From: CAZNUM01 sp964539305
GTDB taxonomy: Bacteria > Fidelibacterota > Marinisomatia > Marinisomatales > TCS55
NCBI GenBank assembly: GCA_964539305.1
Contig: CAZIIM010000019.1
Coordinates: 1 to 35,072, forward strand
Length of the DNA stretch: 35,072 bases
Direction: 5' to 3'
In this document: positions 7,849 to 16,470 of the stretch, in pieces
How the letters are laid out: each line of letters starts with the position of its first letter
Position numbering within the stretch: position 1 is the stretch's first letter
Program-made: the position numbers and the translations under genes
The notes under the pieces: generated by a model
Told to the model about the DNA's origin: nothing
Databases searched by the model: none
Seen by the model: only the letters and a program-made list of their open reading frames with translations

Positions 7849-8907
7849 ATGGAGATTTACGATTTACTGAGTTTCATGGAAGAGAAAAATGCTTCCGATT
7901 TGCACCTGAGTCCCTATTCGGCACCTATTGTGCGGATTGATGGTGAAATCAGGCGGATGAAGCTTAAACCGCTCCTGCCGGAGGACGTCCATATTCTGGT
8001 CTATGACATTATGCGCGATGAGCAACGGAAAATGTATGAAGAAGATCTGGAAATTGACTTTTCCTGCGAATTCCCCGGTGTGGGGCGTTTCAGAGTGAAT
8101 GTGTTCAAAGGGTATTATGGAGATACGGCCGTCTTCCGGAGGATTTCTGAGAAGTTGTTCACAATTGAAGAGCTGGGTCTCCCTTCCATTTTTAAAGAAC
8201 TGGTGCTGAGGGATAAGGGGTTGATTCTGGTGACAGGCCCAACCGGTAGCGGTAAATCCACCAGTCTGAGTACCCTGATCGATTACATTAATTCCAATGA
8301 GCGTAAACACATTATTACGGTGGAAGATCCGGTTGAATTTGTACACACCAGTAAAAAATCATTAGTTAACCACCGGGAGGTGGGTACGAATACCCATTCG
8401 TACGCCAATGCTCTCCGGAGTGCCTTACGGGAAGACCCGGATGTGATTGTGGTGGGAGAAATGCGGGATTTGGAAACCACTTCCTTGGCGATTACGGCGG
8501 CAGAAACAGGTCATTTAGTTTTTGGGACATTACACACGATTAATTCTACCAAAACCCTGGACCGGATTATTGACCAGTTCCCTCCAGGTCAGCAGAACCA
8601 GATCCGGATTATGATTAGTGAATCGATTGTCGGTATTCTCTCTCAGGTGCTCCTGCCCAAAAAGGGAGGGGGACGGGTGGCCGCATTTGAAGTTCTGATC
8701 GGTACTCCAGCGGTGGCCAACCTTATTCGTGAAAATAAGACTTATCAACTTCCTTCTATTCTGCAGACGAATGCGAAGATAGGAATGACAACCATGGAAC
8801 AGTCCCTTATTCGACTGCTGAAGGAGGGGTTGATATCACCCCGGGATGCCCTCGAAGCAGTGGCAAATCCGGATGATTTTGCTAAACAAATTCCAACAAC
8901 GGATTAG
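7849..8907 (+). CDS. pilT: Twitching motility (retraction) ATPase PilT
   Basis: The 352-residue protein opens with the PilT-type segment LLSFMEEKNASDLHLSPYSAP. Walker A is GPTGSGKS at residues 130-137. The Asp box lies in the VEDPVEF region, Walker B in VIVVGEMRD and the His box in GHLVFGTLHT, all intact. PilT forms a cytoplasmic hexamer at the pilus base that powers depolymerisation and retraction. Length fits PilT (about 345) rather than the longer PilB. It is followed 8 bp later by a PilU-like paralogue, the arrangement seen in many twitching bacteria. Its presence indicates a retractable type IVa-like pilus rather than a type II secretion system, which lacks such an ATPase. Confidence 0.95.
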   Translation: MEIYDLLSFMEEKNASDLHLSPYSAPIVRIDGEIRRMKLKPLLPEDVHILVYDIMRDEQRKMYEEDLEIDFSCEFPGVGRFRVNVFKGYYGDTAVFRRISEKLFTIEELGLPSIFKELVLRDKGLILVTGPTGSGKSTSLSTLIDYINSNERKHIITVEDPVEFVHTSKKSLVNHREVGTNTHSYANALRSALREDPDVIVVGEMRDLETTSLAITAAETGHLVFGTLHTINSTKTLDRIIDQFPPGQQNQIRIMISESIVGILSQVLLPKKGGGRVAAFEVLIGTPAVANLIRENKTYQLPSILQTNAKIGMTTMEQSLIRLLKEGLISPRDALEAVANPDDFAKQIPTTD

Positions 8908-8915
8908 TTAGAATC

Positions 8916-10016
8916 ATGTACCAGATTGAAGATTTATTAAAAGTCATGGTGGAATCCGAAGCCTCCGATCTGTTTGTATCCCTTGGAACCTATCCGATGT
9001 TAAAAATCAAGGGGAAGAATTACCCCATTGAAAAGGAGAAGATCACACCCAAGATTCTGGATGAACTGAAGCAAAGCATGCTGACAGAAGAACAGATGAA
9101 ACAGTTTGCCCGGGAGCTGGAATTGGACTACAATTACAGTCTGCCTGGTGTGGGCAGGTTCCGGGTGAATTTTTTCCGTCAGCGTAACTCCGACTCCTTT
9201 GTGATCAGAAGAATTACGTCTGAAATTCTTTCATTGGAACAGTTAAATCTGCCACCTGTATTGGGTGAACTGGTGCTGAAGAAACAGGGTCTGATTCTGG
9301 TCGTGGGTTCCACCGGATCCGGAAAATCCACCACGTTGGCTGCCATGATTGATCATCGCAACAGCCGCATGGCAGGCCATATCCTCACACTGGAGGATCC
9401 GATTGAGTTTCTCCATCAACACAAGAAAAGTGTAGTCAATCAACGGGAAATTGGTGTTGATTCCAGTTCCTACGAGCACGCCTTGAAAAGTGCCTTGCGG
9501 GAAGCGCCATCCCTGCTTTTAATCGGAGAAATTAGAGATCAGGCCACCATGTCTGCCGCCCTGAATTTTGCTGAGACGGGACATCTTGTGTTGAGTACCC
9601 TGCATGCTACCAATGCCTCCCAGTGCATTGAACGGGTTATGAGTTTTTACGATTCCAGGCAGGCGGATATGGTCCGGGCCCAAATCAGTTCGATTCTTCA
9701 GGCCGTTATTGCCCAGCGGCTTGTATCGACGGTCGATGGGAACCGGGCGGCGGTTCTGGAAATCCTGTTGACAACGGCCCGGGTTCGGGATCTGATCGGC
9801 AAAGGGGATATTGAACTCTTACGTCATACGATTGAAGAATCCACTATGGAAGGAATGCAGTTATTTGATCAGGCCCTGCTCAAGATGTTTCAGGAGGGAC
9901 GAATATCCGAAGATACGGCTATTCGCTACGCGGACCGTCCGACCGATTTAAAACTGCAAATCCGGTCGCAGGAGAAACATACCACCAGTCAGGTGATTGA
10001 ATTGGCTGAGGATTAA
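8916..10016 (+). CDS. pilU: PilU-like retraction ATPase
   Basis: The 366-residue protein is a paralogue of the preceding PilT. It has Walker A GSTGSGKS (residues 131-138), LTLEDPIEFLHQHKKSVVNQ, Walker B LLLIGEIRD and GHLVLSTLHATN. The REAPSLLLIGEIRD and SFYDSRQADM stretches match PilU more closely than PilT. PilU cannot usually retract pili alone but assists PilT against load. The gene starts 8 bp after pilT and ends 11 bp before a receiver-domain gene, so they are co-transcribed. All nucleotide-handling motifs look functional. Assignment to PilU rather than a second PilT is by sequence flavour and order. Confidence 0.88.
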   Translation: MYQIEDLLKVMVESEASDLFVSLGTYPMLKIKGKNYPIEKEKITPKILDELKQSMLTEEQMKQFARELELDYNYSLPGVGRFRVNFFRQRNSDSFVIRRITSEILSLEQLNLPPVLGELVLKKQGLILVVGSTGSGKSTTLAAMIDHRNSRMAGHILTLEDPIEFLHQHKKSVVNQREIGVDSSSYEHALKSALREAPSLLLIGEIRDQATMSAALNFAETGHLVLSTLHATNASQCIERVMSFYDSRQADMVRAQISSILQAVIAQRLVSTVDGNRAAVLEILLTTARVRDLIGKGDIELLRHTIEESTMEGMQLFDQALLKMFQEGRISEDTAIRYADRPTDLKLQIRSQEKHTTSQVIELAED

Positions 10017-10027
10017 AGGAATAACCT

Positions 10028-10393
10028 ATGGCAAAACGCATATTAATTGTGGATGATGAACCCTTCTTTGTGGAACCCATTCGCATGGCACTGGAACGAA
10101 ACGGTTTTGAAGTCCTGACTGCTGAAGACGGTATGAGCGGAATCGAGCTGGCCCGGACCTCCCAACCGGATCTGATTATCCTGGACCTGATGTTGCCGGG
10201 TGTGAACGGTTTCCAGGTGTGCCGGTTATTAAAATTTGATAATCAGTATTCTCACATTCCCATTATTATTCTTTCAGCCAAAGATACCGAAAAAGACAAG
10301 GCCATTGGAGAACAATGTGGTTCAGACCTGTATATGACCAAACCGGTGAAAATGGATGAGCTCATTAACCATATTAACTCTTTAACCTCCTGA
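10028..10393 (+). CDS. Single-domain response regulator (CheY/PilG/PilH-like)
   Basis: The 121-residue protein is one receiver domain and nothing else. It has the acidic pair in ILIVDDEPF, the phospho-acceptor in LIILDLMLPG (near residue 53), the switch Ser in IIILSAKD and the Lys in YMTKPVK. All catalytic residues are present. Stand-alone receivers in pilus operons (PilG, PilH) act with a chemosensory kinase to steer extension or retraction; which one this corresponds to cannot be told from sequence. It sits between pilU and pilD with gaps of 11 and 8 bp, so it is translated with the motor proteins. No histidine kinase or Che-type genes are in the window. A free Hpt protein is encoded at 25580-25882. 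Confidence 0.92.
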   Translation: MAKRILIVDDEPFFVEPIRMALERNGFEVLTAEDGMSGIELARTSQPDLIILDLMLPGVNGFQVCRLLKFDNQYSHIPIIILSAKDTEKDKAIGEQCGSDLYMTKPVKMDELINHINSLTS

Positions 10394-10401
10394 GTGACCG
10401 A

Positions 10402-11166
10402 TTGATTACAGTTTATGTGATTGTGCTGGGATTAATGGTAGGAAGTTTTCTGAATGTTTGCATTTATCGCCTGCCGCGGGATGAGTCCCTGGTTCGCCCC
10501 CGATCCCATTGTCCTCATTGCAACCACCAGATAAAAGCGTGGGAAAATATTCCCATTGTCAGTTTTCTCATCCTTCGGGGAAAATGTTCCGTATGTAAAG
10601 CCCCCATTTCCTTTCGGTACCCCTTGGTGGAAGCATTGACCGGTTTGTTGTTCTTCTTAACATTTTGGCGTTTCGGCCCGACCCTGGATTTCATTATTTA
10701 CAGTCTTTTCCTCTGTCTACTTCTTGTGATTACTTTTGTTGATATTGATTACCAGATTATTCCCAATGAATTTCTTCTGGCTGGATTGATCCCGGGTGTT
10801 TATTCTCTGTTAAAAAATGGAATGGGGGGAATGAATTTGTACCTGTATGGGTTTGTGGGACTGGCCGGATTATTTCTTTTAATACGGGTGATGGGCAAGT
10901 TCCTTTTCCGGAAAGAAAGTCTCGGTATGGGAGATGTAAAATATGCGGCCGTGATCGGATTGGTCATCGGGTGGAAATTGGGTTTACTGGCGACTGCCCT
11001 GGCATTTTTCTCCGCTTCAATTATTTTACTCGTTCTCATGGTGATCAGTAAAGGCGTGGCCTTTGGTCAGCGGATCCCGTTTGGTCCGTTCCTGAGTCTT
11101 GGCACGGTACTAGCCCTGTTCTGGGGGGATGAAATTATTCACTGGTATTTGAAACTAGTCCTGTAG
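10402..11166 (+). CDS. pilD: Prepilin leader peptidase/N-methyltransferase PilD
   Basis: The 254-residue polytopic membrane protein starts at a TTG (LITVYVIVLGLMVGSFLNVC). It shows the bacterial prepilin peptidase order: GSFLNVCIYRLPR, a cytoplasmic loop with two CxxC pairs (CPHC and CSVC), then the two catalytic aspartates in FVDIDYQIIPNE and GMGDVKY. It cleaves class III leaders after Gly and methylates the new N-terminal residue. The seven or more pilin-like proteins encoded downstream are its evident substrates. Length is typical (about 250-290), and the zinc cysteines support a full bifunctional enzyme. It lies between the receiver gene and pilB with short gaps. Confidence 0.95.
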   Translation: MITVYVIVLGLMVGSFLNVCIYRLPRDESLVRPRSHCPHCNHQIKAWENIPIVSFLILRGKCSVCKAPISFRYPLVEALTGLLFFLTFWRFGPTLDFIIYSLFLCLLLVITFVDIDYQIIPNEFLLAGLIPGVYSLLKNGMGGMNLYLYGFVGLAGLFLLIRVMGKFLFRKESLGMGDVKYAAVIGLVIGWKLGLLATALAFFSASIILLVLMVISKGVAFGQRIPFGPFLSLGTVLALFWGDEIIHWYLKLVL

Positions 11167-11177
11167 GAGGAACTGGA

Positions 11178-12845
11178 GTGGCGACGACAAAAAAGCGATT
11201 AGGTGAAATTCTGGTGGATGCCGGAAGTATTACGGAAGAACAGTTGAATGAAGCGCTGGAATACAAGCAGGAGCACGGTGTCTACCTGGGGAAGGCCATT
11301 ATTGAATTGGGATTCCTGACAGAAAAAGAACTTCTGAAAAGTCTTGGTAGTCAGTTGGATATGCCCTATTTGGATCTCGCCAACTATAAAATTCAGGAAG
11401 AAGTGCTCCAGTATGTGGATGAAACTTTTGCCCGTGAACACGTGGTCATGCCCCTGTTCGCCATTGACACTATGTTAACGGTGGCAACTGCTGACCCTCT
11501 GGATATTGGTGTTGTGGATGATTTATCCCAAATGTATGAAGGGGGAGAAATCAATTTTGTACTGGCAACGGAAAAAGAAATCGAAAATGCGATTGACCTG
11601 TATTACAGCGCATCCCGTTATTTGGCAGAAGCCGTATCCGGCGATGGGGATCAAATGTCCCGGGTCGTATCAAAGGAGATTGCAGACGATACGGAAACAG
11701 TGGCAGCCGTGGACATGCTTCTGAATGAAGCCGTCAGGATCGGAGCCAGTGACATCCACATTGAACCGAGAGTAGATGATGTGCGCATTCGATTCCGCCT
11801 GGATGGGGTGCTGCAGCAGTATTACACGGTTCCCAAAGAGAATATGGCTGCCCTGATCTCCAGAGTGAAGGTGTTATCGGATATGGACATTGCTGAATCA
11901 AGAATTCCCCAGGACGGAAGATTCAGTTATAAAACCAAGGATGGTGACATCGATTTGCGGGCGTCTTCATTTCCCACACCAAACGGGGAGAAAATTGTGT
12001 TACGATTATTGGATCCCAGCAAAGGGAAAATCGCTCTGGATAAACTGGGGTTCCCCCCAAAAATGCTGGTGGACTGGAAAAAATTAATCAAAACACCGAA
12101 CGGTATCATTCTGGTGACAGGTCCCACCGGTAGTGGTAAAACAACTACCCTGTATGCCACGTTAAATATTGTGAATTCGGTGGAAGTGAATATTATGACG
12201 GTGGAGGACCCGATTGAATACCAGCTGGACAATATTAATCAGAGCCAGGTTAATGCAAAGGCAGGAATGACCTTTTCCATTGCACTGCAGGCCATGTTAC
12301 GCCAGGATCCGGACATTATTCTGGTAGGTGAGATGCGGGATATTGAAACCATCGATTTGGCCATCCGGGCCGCCTTAACCGGTCACCTGGTTTTCAGTAC
12401 GTTACATACTAACGATGCCGCTTCCTCTTTTACCCGGCTCCTGGACATGGGTGTGGATACTTTTTTAGTCAGTTCCTCGGTCAGGGGGATCCTGTCACAA
12501 CGCCTGGTTCGGCTGTTATGCGATCGGTGTAAAGTACCGCTGGAACCGGATGAGGCGGTTTTGAAATCACTGGAAATAGAAAACCCGGAGGAAGTGAAGA
12601 ATAAACTTTTCCAACCCACCGGGTGTGTTCACTGTAAAAACTCAGGCTATCAGGGTCGTGTTGGTATTTACGAATTATTAATCCCTGATGATGAAATTGT
12701 TACCCTGGTTAATAAACACGCCACCTCCACCGAAATAGAAGAAGTTGCCGTAAAAAAGGGAATGATTACAATGCGGGAATCGGCCCGACGACTCGTTAAA
12801 GAAGGCCGCACTTCACTCAGCGAAATGATTCGGGTGACCGTTTAA
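11178..12845 (+). CDS. pilB: Type IV pilus extension ATPase PilB
   Basis: The 555-residue protein starts at a GTG preceded by AGGAGG at about 11166. Residues ~5-150 form the MshEN-type N-terminal domain (RLGEILVDAGSITEEQLNEA), often a c-di-GMP-binding module. The motor core follows with an N2 domain (ASDIHIEPR), Walker A GPTGSGKT at residues 315-322, Asp box MTVEDPIEY, Walker B IILVGEMRD and His box GHLVFSTLHTND. A tetracysteine zinc site (CDRC and CVHC) lies near residues 453-485 and is diagnostic of PilB/GspE. It assembles pilin subunits through PilC. Whether the MshEN ligand residues are kept was not judged. Confidence 0.95.
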   Translation: MATTKKRLGEILVDAGSITEEQLNEALEYKQEHGVYLGKAIIELGFLTEKELLKSLGSQLDMPYLDLANYKIQEEVLQYVDETFAREHVVMPLFAIDTMLTVATADPLDIGVVDDLSQMYEGGEINFVLATEKEIENAIDLYYSASRYLAEAVSGDGDQMSRVVSKEIADDTETVAAVDMLLNEAVRIGASDIHIEPRVDDVRIRFRLDGVLQQYYTVPKENMAALISRVKVLSDMDIAESRIPQDGRFSYKTKDGDIDLRASSFPTPNGEKIVLRLLDPSKGKIALDKLGFPPKMLVDWKKLIKTPNGIILVTGPTGSGKTTTLYATLNIVNSVEVNIMTVEDPIEYQLDNINQSQVNAKAGMTFSIALQAMLRQDPDIILVGEMRDIETIDLAIRAALTGHLVFSTLHTNDAASSFTRLLDMGVDTFLVSSSVRGILSQRLVRLLCDRCKVPLEPDEAVLKSLEIENPEEVKNKLFQPTGCVHCKNSGYQGRVGIYELLIPDDEIVTLVNKHATSTEIEEVAVKKGMITMRESARRLVKEGRTSLSEMIRVTV

Positions 12846-12851
12846 ATTGCC

Positions 12852-14213
12852 ATGAAGTTCCTGATCGGTTGTCCCCCACCTGAATCCAAGGCAGCAGCGG
12901 CCCCATTCACTCAATTAGTCAAATTGATGAAAAAGGAATCGGGGGATATTACAAAATCCAACAACTGGGTTTCTGTTGTGAGCTATTGTGCCGTTCATCA
13001 ATACAGTGCAATCTGGATCGATTGGGAACTCATACAATCGGATTACACCCCTTTTTACACCAAAATAGAGCGTATGCATCCGGATCTGCCCATGATTATC
13101 ATATCGTCAGGGTCAGATATTGATGCAAGATTGTGTGAACCGAACCGATTGCTGTTTGCCTATTTACATTCCGATCAAATTGAATCAAAAGTTCCTGAGC
13201 TATTGGAACGATTACAGCTTTACCAGGCCCTGAAAGCAGATCCGGCGCCGAAATCATTGAATCCTATGGGAATGGGGGATTTCATTGGTAATTCAAAGGA
13301 AATGCTGGAATTGTATGAGCAGATCACCAAGGTAGCGGCATCTGACTTTACGGTTTTAATCCAGGGAAAAAGTGGGAGCGGCAAGGAGGTCGTCGCTCGT
13401 GCGCTCCATGAGCTGAGCCCAAGGGCGAAGAAACGTTTTGTGGGAATCAACTGTGCTGCTATTCCCGAAAATTTACTCGAAAGTGAATTGTTTGGGTATG
13501 AGAAAGGTGCCTTTACGGATGCTCAGCAGGCCAAACCGGGAAAATTTGAATTAGCTGATGGTGGAACTCTGTTCCTGGATGAAATTGGCGATATGCCTCT
13601 CAGTCTGCAGGCAAAGTTGCTGCGGGTTCTGGACGATCATCAGGTGGAACGGCTGGGCGGTACGAAATCGAAAAAAATAAATGTCCGGTTAATTTCAGCC
13701 ACCAATCAGGACCTGAGAGCGAAGATTGACGCGGACGATTTCAGGTCGGATTTATTTTATCGTCTGAACGTTATTCCCGTCCATTTGGAACCGATCATTA
13801 ACCGGGGGGATGATATTCTGATTTTAACCCTTAATATTCTGGGAAAATTGATGAATCAGAATTCGATTCAACTTCAATCCATTTCCCGGGAATTCATTGA
13901 TAAAATTCAATCTCTGCCGATCAAAGGAAATGTTCGAGAATTGGAAAATATTCTGACCCGGTCTCTGTTTCAGCTATCCGGGCCTGTTTTAAAGGCGCAG
14001 GATTTAAAAGTGGAGTTACTTGCAACAATTCCGGAGGAAACAGCTCCTGAAATCCTGCCTTTGTGGCAAATGGAAAAGAATATGATAGCACAGACGCTGA
14101 AAAAGCTGGATTGGAACCTGTCCCAGGCGGCCCGTACACTGGAAATTTCCCGTACGGCCCTGTACCGGAAAATGAAAAAATATCATTTGCAAAAAGAGGG
14201 AGAAGAGGGATAA
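12852..14213 (+). CDS. Sigma-54-type transcriptional activator with pseudo-receiver (PilR-like)
   Basis: The 453-residue protein has a ~125-residue N-terminal region with receiver-like hydrophobic pattern (YSAIWIDWEL, LPMIIISSG). It lacks the acidic pair at its start (MKFLIGCPPP), so it probably cannot be phosphorylated. The AAA+ domain begins at FIGNSKEM (~143), with Walker A GKSGSGKE at 172-179, Walker B GGTLFLDEIGD and an arginine-finger region FRSDLFYRL. The sigma-54 contact loop reads GAFTDA (219-224) instead of GAFTGA. A Fis-type HTH (NLSQAARTLEISRTALYRKM) ends the protein. It lies 6 bp after pilB and about 1.6 kb upstream of a consensus sigma-54 promoter for pilins, so it is the likely activator. 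No PilS-like kinase is in the window. Confidence 0.9.
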   Translation: MKFLIGCPPPESKAAAAPFTQLVKLMKKESGDITKSNNWVSVVSYCAVHQYSAIWIDWELIQSDYTPFYTKIERMHPDLPMIIISSGSDIDARLCEPNRLLFAYLHSDQIESKVPELLERLQLYQALKADPAPKSLNPMGMGDFIGNSKEMLELYEQITKVAASDFTVLIQGKSGSGKEVVARALHELSPRAKKRFVGINCAAIPENLLESELFGYEKGAFTDAQQAKPGKFELADGGTLFLDEIGDMPLSLQAKLLRVLDDHQVERLGGTKSKKINVRLISATNQDLRAKIDADDFRSDLFYRLNVIPVHLEPIINRGDDILILTLNILGKLMNQNSIQLQSISREFIDKIQSLPIKGNVRELENILTRSLFQLSGPVLKAQDLKVELLATIPEETAPEILPLWQMEKNMIAQTLKKLDWNLSQAARTLEISRTALYRKMKKYHLQKEGEEG

Positions 14214-14325
14214 CTCGGAAATAAGGAAGATTCTTAACTTAAAAACTGTTTTTGGAAAGATGAGAACAAAGTACATTTATGAATTCTTAAACCATATTTC
14301 ATGCTTAAAGTAGAATAGAATTGGT

Positions 14326-15537
14326 ATGCCTTTATTTGACTGCAAATTAGTTACGGATCAAGGTCAAGTCGTGCAGCGGGTGATGGAAGCAGAGTCCAAG
14401 ATGCACGTCTTTGAACGGGCGGAAGCCCGAAATGAACTGGTCCTTTCGGTAAAGGAACATAAAGAATCCTTCAATTTGAATGAGTGGCTGAATAAACGGA
14501 AAAAAGTCAAGCCGGAGGAATTGGAACACTTTACTTCTCAGTTGGCAGTCATGCTGAAGGCGGGTGTTCCTTTGATCGGATGTCTTCAGGCTTTGACAGA
14601 ACAAACCGAATCACCCACAATGGAAAGAATTGTGAAGGAGCTAGTGGAAAAGGTGAATAGCGGCAGTAGCTTTTCGCAGGCATTGGCCAGTTTTCCCCGG
14701 GTATTCGGCACCTTATATGTGAGCATGGTTGCGGCAGGGGAAACAGCCGGTATCCTGGATGAACTATTGGAGCGACTCCAGAGTTTCATCCGTCATGATA
14801 TGGAAGTTAGTCGCAATATTAAATCGGCCATGCGTTATCCCATTATTGTTATGGTTGCCCTCTCCCTGGCTTTTACGGCGGCGATTACATTTATTTTACC
14901 AAAATTCACACCCATGTTCGAATCCTATGGGATTGACCTGCCCCTACCTACCCGGATTCTCATGGCCGTCAGCAATTTTATGAATCATTACTGGCTGGGG
15001 GGATTGATTGGACTGGTGGCCTTATTTCTGGGTTTGCGTTATTACGTCCGAACACCAATCGGTGCTTACCAATTTGACTATTTTAAACTGAAGGTTCCCG
15101 TCTTTAAGGAAATCGTCTTGAAATCGACGATTTCACGGTTTGTGCATATGCTGGAAACATTGACACGGGGCGGTATCCATATTATTAAGGCACTACAGAC
15201 CACTTCCAAGACTGTGGGAAACCTGGTGTTTACCCGCATCATTGAAGATGTGACCGAAAAAGTCAGTGAGGGAATTACCTTGGCAGACGCTTTGGGTCAA
15301 CATAAATTTTTCCCCAAGATGACCATTAAAATGATCTCCGTGGGCGAACAATCCGGTGCCCTGGAAGACATGTTGGCAAATATTGCCTATCAATTCGACC
15401 AGGAAGTGGATACTAAAGTCAAACGTCTTTCCACAGCCATTGAGCCCATGATTACTGTTGTGATGGGATTGTTCGTGGTTGTGATTGCCTTGGGAATCCT
15501 TCTGCCCATGTGGAAAATGTATTCGGCATTTAAATAA
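14326..15537 (+). CDS. pilC: Pilus inner-membrane platform protein PilC
   Basis: The 403-residue protein has two tandem GspF domains. The first begins near LEHFTSQLAVMLKAGVPL (~residue 67) and the second near ISRFVHMLETLTRGGIHI (~residue 267). Each ends in the family G-E-x-(S/T)-G motif (AAGETAGILDELLERL and SVGEQSGALEDMLANI). Three membrane helices are visible, two in the middle and one at the C-terminus. PilC sits at the pilus base and transmits PilB and PilT action to the pilins. A 112-bp gap with no clear promoter or terminator separates it from the activator gene. Length is as usual for PilC/GspF. Confidence 0.95.
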   Translation: MPLFDCKLVTDQGQVVQRVMEAESKMHVFERAEARNELVLSVKEHKESFNLNEWLNKRKKVKPEELEHFTSQLAVMLKAGVPLIGCLQALTEQTESPTMERIVKELVEKVNSGSSFSQALASFPRVFGTLYVSMVAAGETAGILDELLERLQSFIRHDMEVSRNIKSAMRYPIIVMVALSLAFTAAITFILPKFTPMFESYGIDLPLPTRILMAVSNFMNHYWLGGLIGLVALFLGLRYYVRTPIGAYQFDYFKLKVPVFKEIVLKSTISRFVHMLETLTRGGIHIIKALQTTSKTVGNLVFTRIIEDVTEKVSEGITLADALGQHKFFPKMTIKMISVGEQSGALEDMLANIAYQFDQEVDTKVKRLSTAIEPMITVVMGLFVVVIALGILLPMWKMYSAFK

Positions 15538-15558
15538 GGAAGTTGGAAGGAGGTGGAT

Positions 15559-15684
15559 ATGCCCGCTGAAAAAGGCTGGAAATTCAATCTGTTTAAGAAA
15601 AAATATCCATCCTGGATATATTACATCATATTTACCCTCTATTCCTTAGTACTATTTCTCTGGCTGTGGAATAAGTACTTTTAG
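15559..15684 (+). CDS. 41-residue single-pass membrane protein
   Basis: A small reading frame begins at an ATG 7 bp after an exceptionally good Shine-Dalgarno (AAGGAGG at 15546-15552) and 21 bp after pilC. It encodes MPAEKGWKFNLFKKK, a basic cytoplasmic-type start, then a hydrophobic helix from SWIYYIIF to LWLWNKYF, ending in TAG. The positive-inside charge pattern, the ribosome-binding site and the tight spacing support translation. No family is recognised. Being last in the assembly operon, it might be a partner or stabiliser of PilC; that is a guess. Another possibility is a chance frame, which the strong ribosome-binding site makes less likely. Confidence 0.68.
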   Translation: MPAEKGWKFNLFKKKYPSWIYYIIFTLYSLVLFLWLWNKYF

Positions 15685-15699
15685 TAGTTGATTGTGAAT

Positions 15700-15739
15700 T
15701 GTAGCGTAATGATACAATTCGCTGTAACGAATCGATACA
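15700..15739. promoter_or_regulatory. Tandem TGTA-N9-TACA dyads (putative activator sites)
   Basis: TGTA-N9-TACA occurs twice, at 15700-15716 and 15723-15739, with centres 23 bp apart. The first dyad extends to a perfect 8-bp inverted repeat, GAATTGTA/TACAATTC (15696-15720). The spacers share a CG at spacer positions 2-3. They lie about 120-150 bp upstream of the expected start of the sigma-54 promoter, the usual distance for enhancer-binding proteins. No run of T follows, which argues against a terminator. Binding by the activator encoded at 12852-14213 is inferred. Confidence 0.6.
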
Positions 15740-15827
15740 CGGCTGTTTTTGGAAGTCTTTCTAAGTTTTAAGAGTTTCTAGTCGGTATTATTTTATTCTC
15801 CTCGGTAAAGGTTTGAAAAAATCTTTT

Positions 15828-15844
15828 TTGGCACGCTTATTGCT
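15828..15844 (+). promoter_or_regulatory. Sigma-54 (-24/-12) promoter for the pilin genes
   Basis: The sequence TTGGCACGCTTATTGCT matches the sigma-54 consensus YTGGCACGrNNNTTGCW at all but one position (C for purine). The GG and GC dinucleotides are exactly 12 bp apart. The start point should fall near 15855, about 27 bp before the first pilin ATG at 15882. Sigma-54 control of pilin genes through PilR is established in Pseudomonas, Myxococcus and Geobacter. A sigma-54-type activator is encoded in the same cluster. Confidence 0.88.
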
Positions 15845-15881
15845 GATATTGCGGGCAGGAAATGAATACAGGAATTAAATA

Positions 15882-16439
15882 ATGCTAAAACAAAAAATAC
15901 TCAATCGCAAGATTAAGTGGTTGACGCGATCCGGGGGTTACACGATCTTCGAACTGATCGTCAGCACTTCAATTATTGCGACTCTGACGGCAATGGCAGC
16001 GCCCAGTTTTATTGAGGCTGGGAACAAGGCCAAAGGGGCAAAAGCGATGGACCATATTAATAATATCGGGACCGCTTTGCTGGCAGAGTATAACCGCGTG
16101 GCTGGGGAAGGAGACCAGACGGCAACCAATGGCGTCAGCGCCATAGCTACCTTTAATGAAGGGCTGGTTGTGGGTGGAAATCCAACACCAATCACGGACA
16201 CGGATCCTGTCATCATTTATGGTGATGGAACCACTACATTGACATGGTTGAATCTCTTTCCCGATGGAACACCTGTTTCACCTTTCAACAATCAGCCTTT
16301 TGAAGTCGTTAGCGTGACAGAGGGATTCGCTGACTGGTCCAGTATTGCCGGAACCGTAACCTTAACGGTTACTGAAAAACCGGCGATTACGCTTCGGGAT
16401 CCGGCTCAACCGTCCATTACTGCCACCTTTACCCCATAA
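15882..16439 (+). CDS. Type IV pilin-like protein with Tyr at position +1
   Basis: The 185-residue prepilin has a 19-residue basic leader ending in SGG, then YTIFELIVSTSIIATLTAMA, the hydrophobic stalk helix with Glu at mature position 5. The predicted first mature residue is Tyr, not the usual Phe. After the helix comes a globular domain rich in T, G and P with no cysteines. It is the first gene after the sigma-54 promoter and is followed 31 bp later by the smaller pilin, so the two are probably co-transcribed up to the terminator at 16922. It may be a second fibre subunit or an accessory pilin. The C-terminal domain is not recognised. Confidence 0.85.
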   Translation: MLKQKILNRKIKWLTRSGGYTIFELIVSTSIIATLTAMAAPSFIEAGNKAKGAKAMDHINNIGTALLAEYNRVAGEGDQTATNGVSAIATFNEGLVVGGNPTPITDTDPVIIYGDGTTTLTWLNLFPDGTPVSPFNNQPFEVVSVTEGFADWSSIAGTVTLTVTEKPAITLRDPAQPSITATFTP

Positions 16440-16470
16440 AATTAAAATCAATACAAGTAGGAGAAACAAA

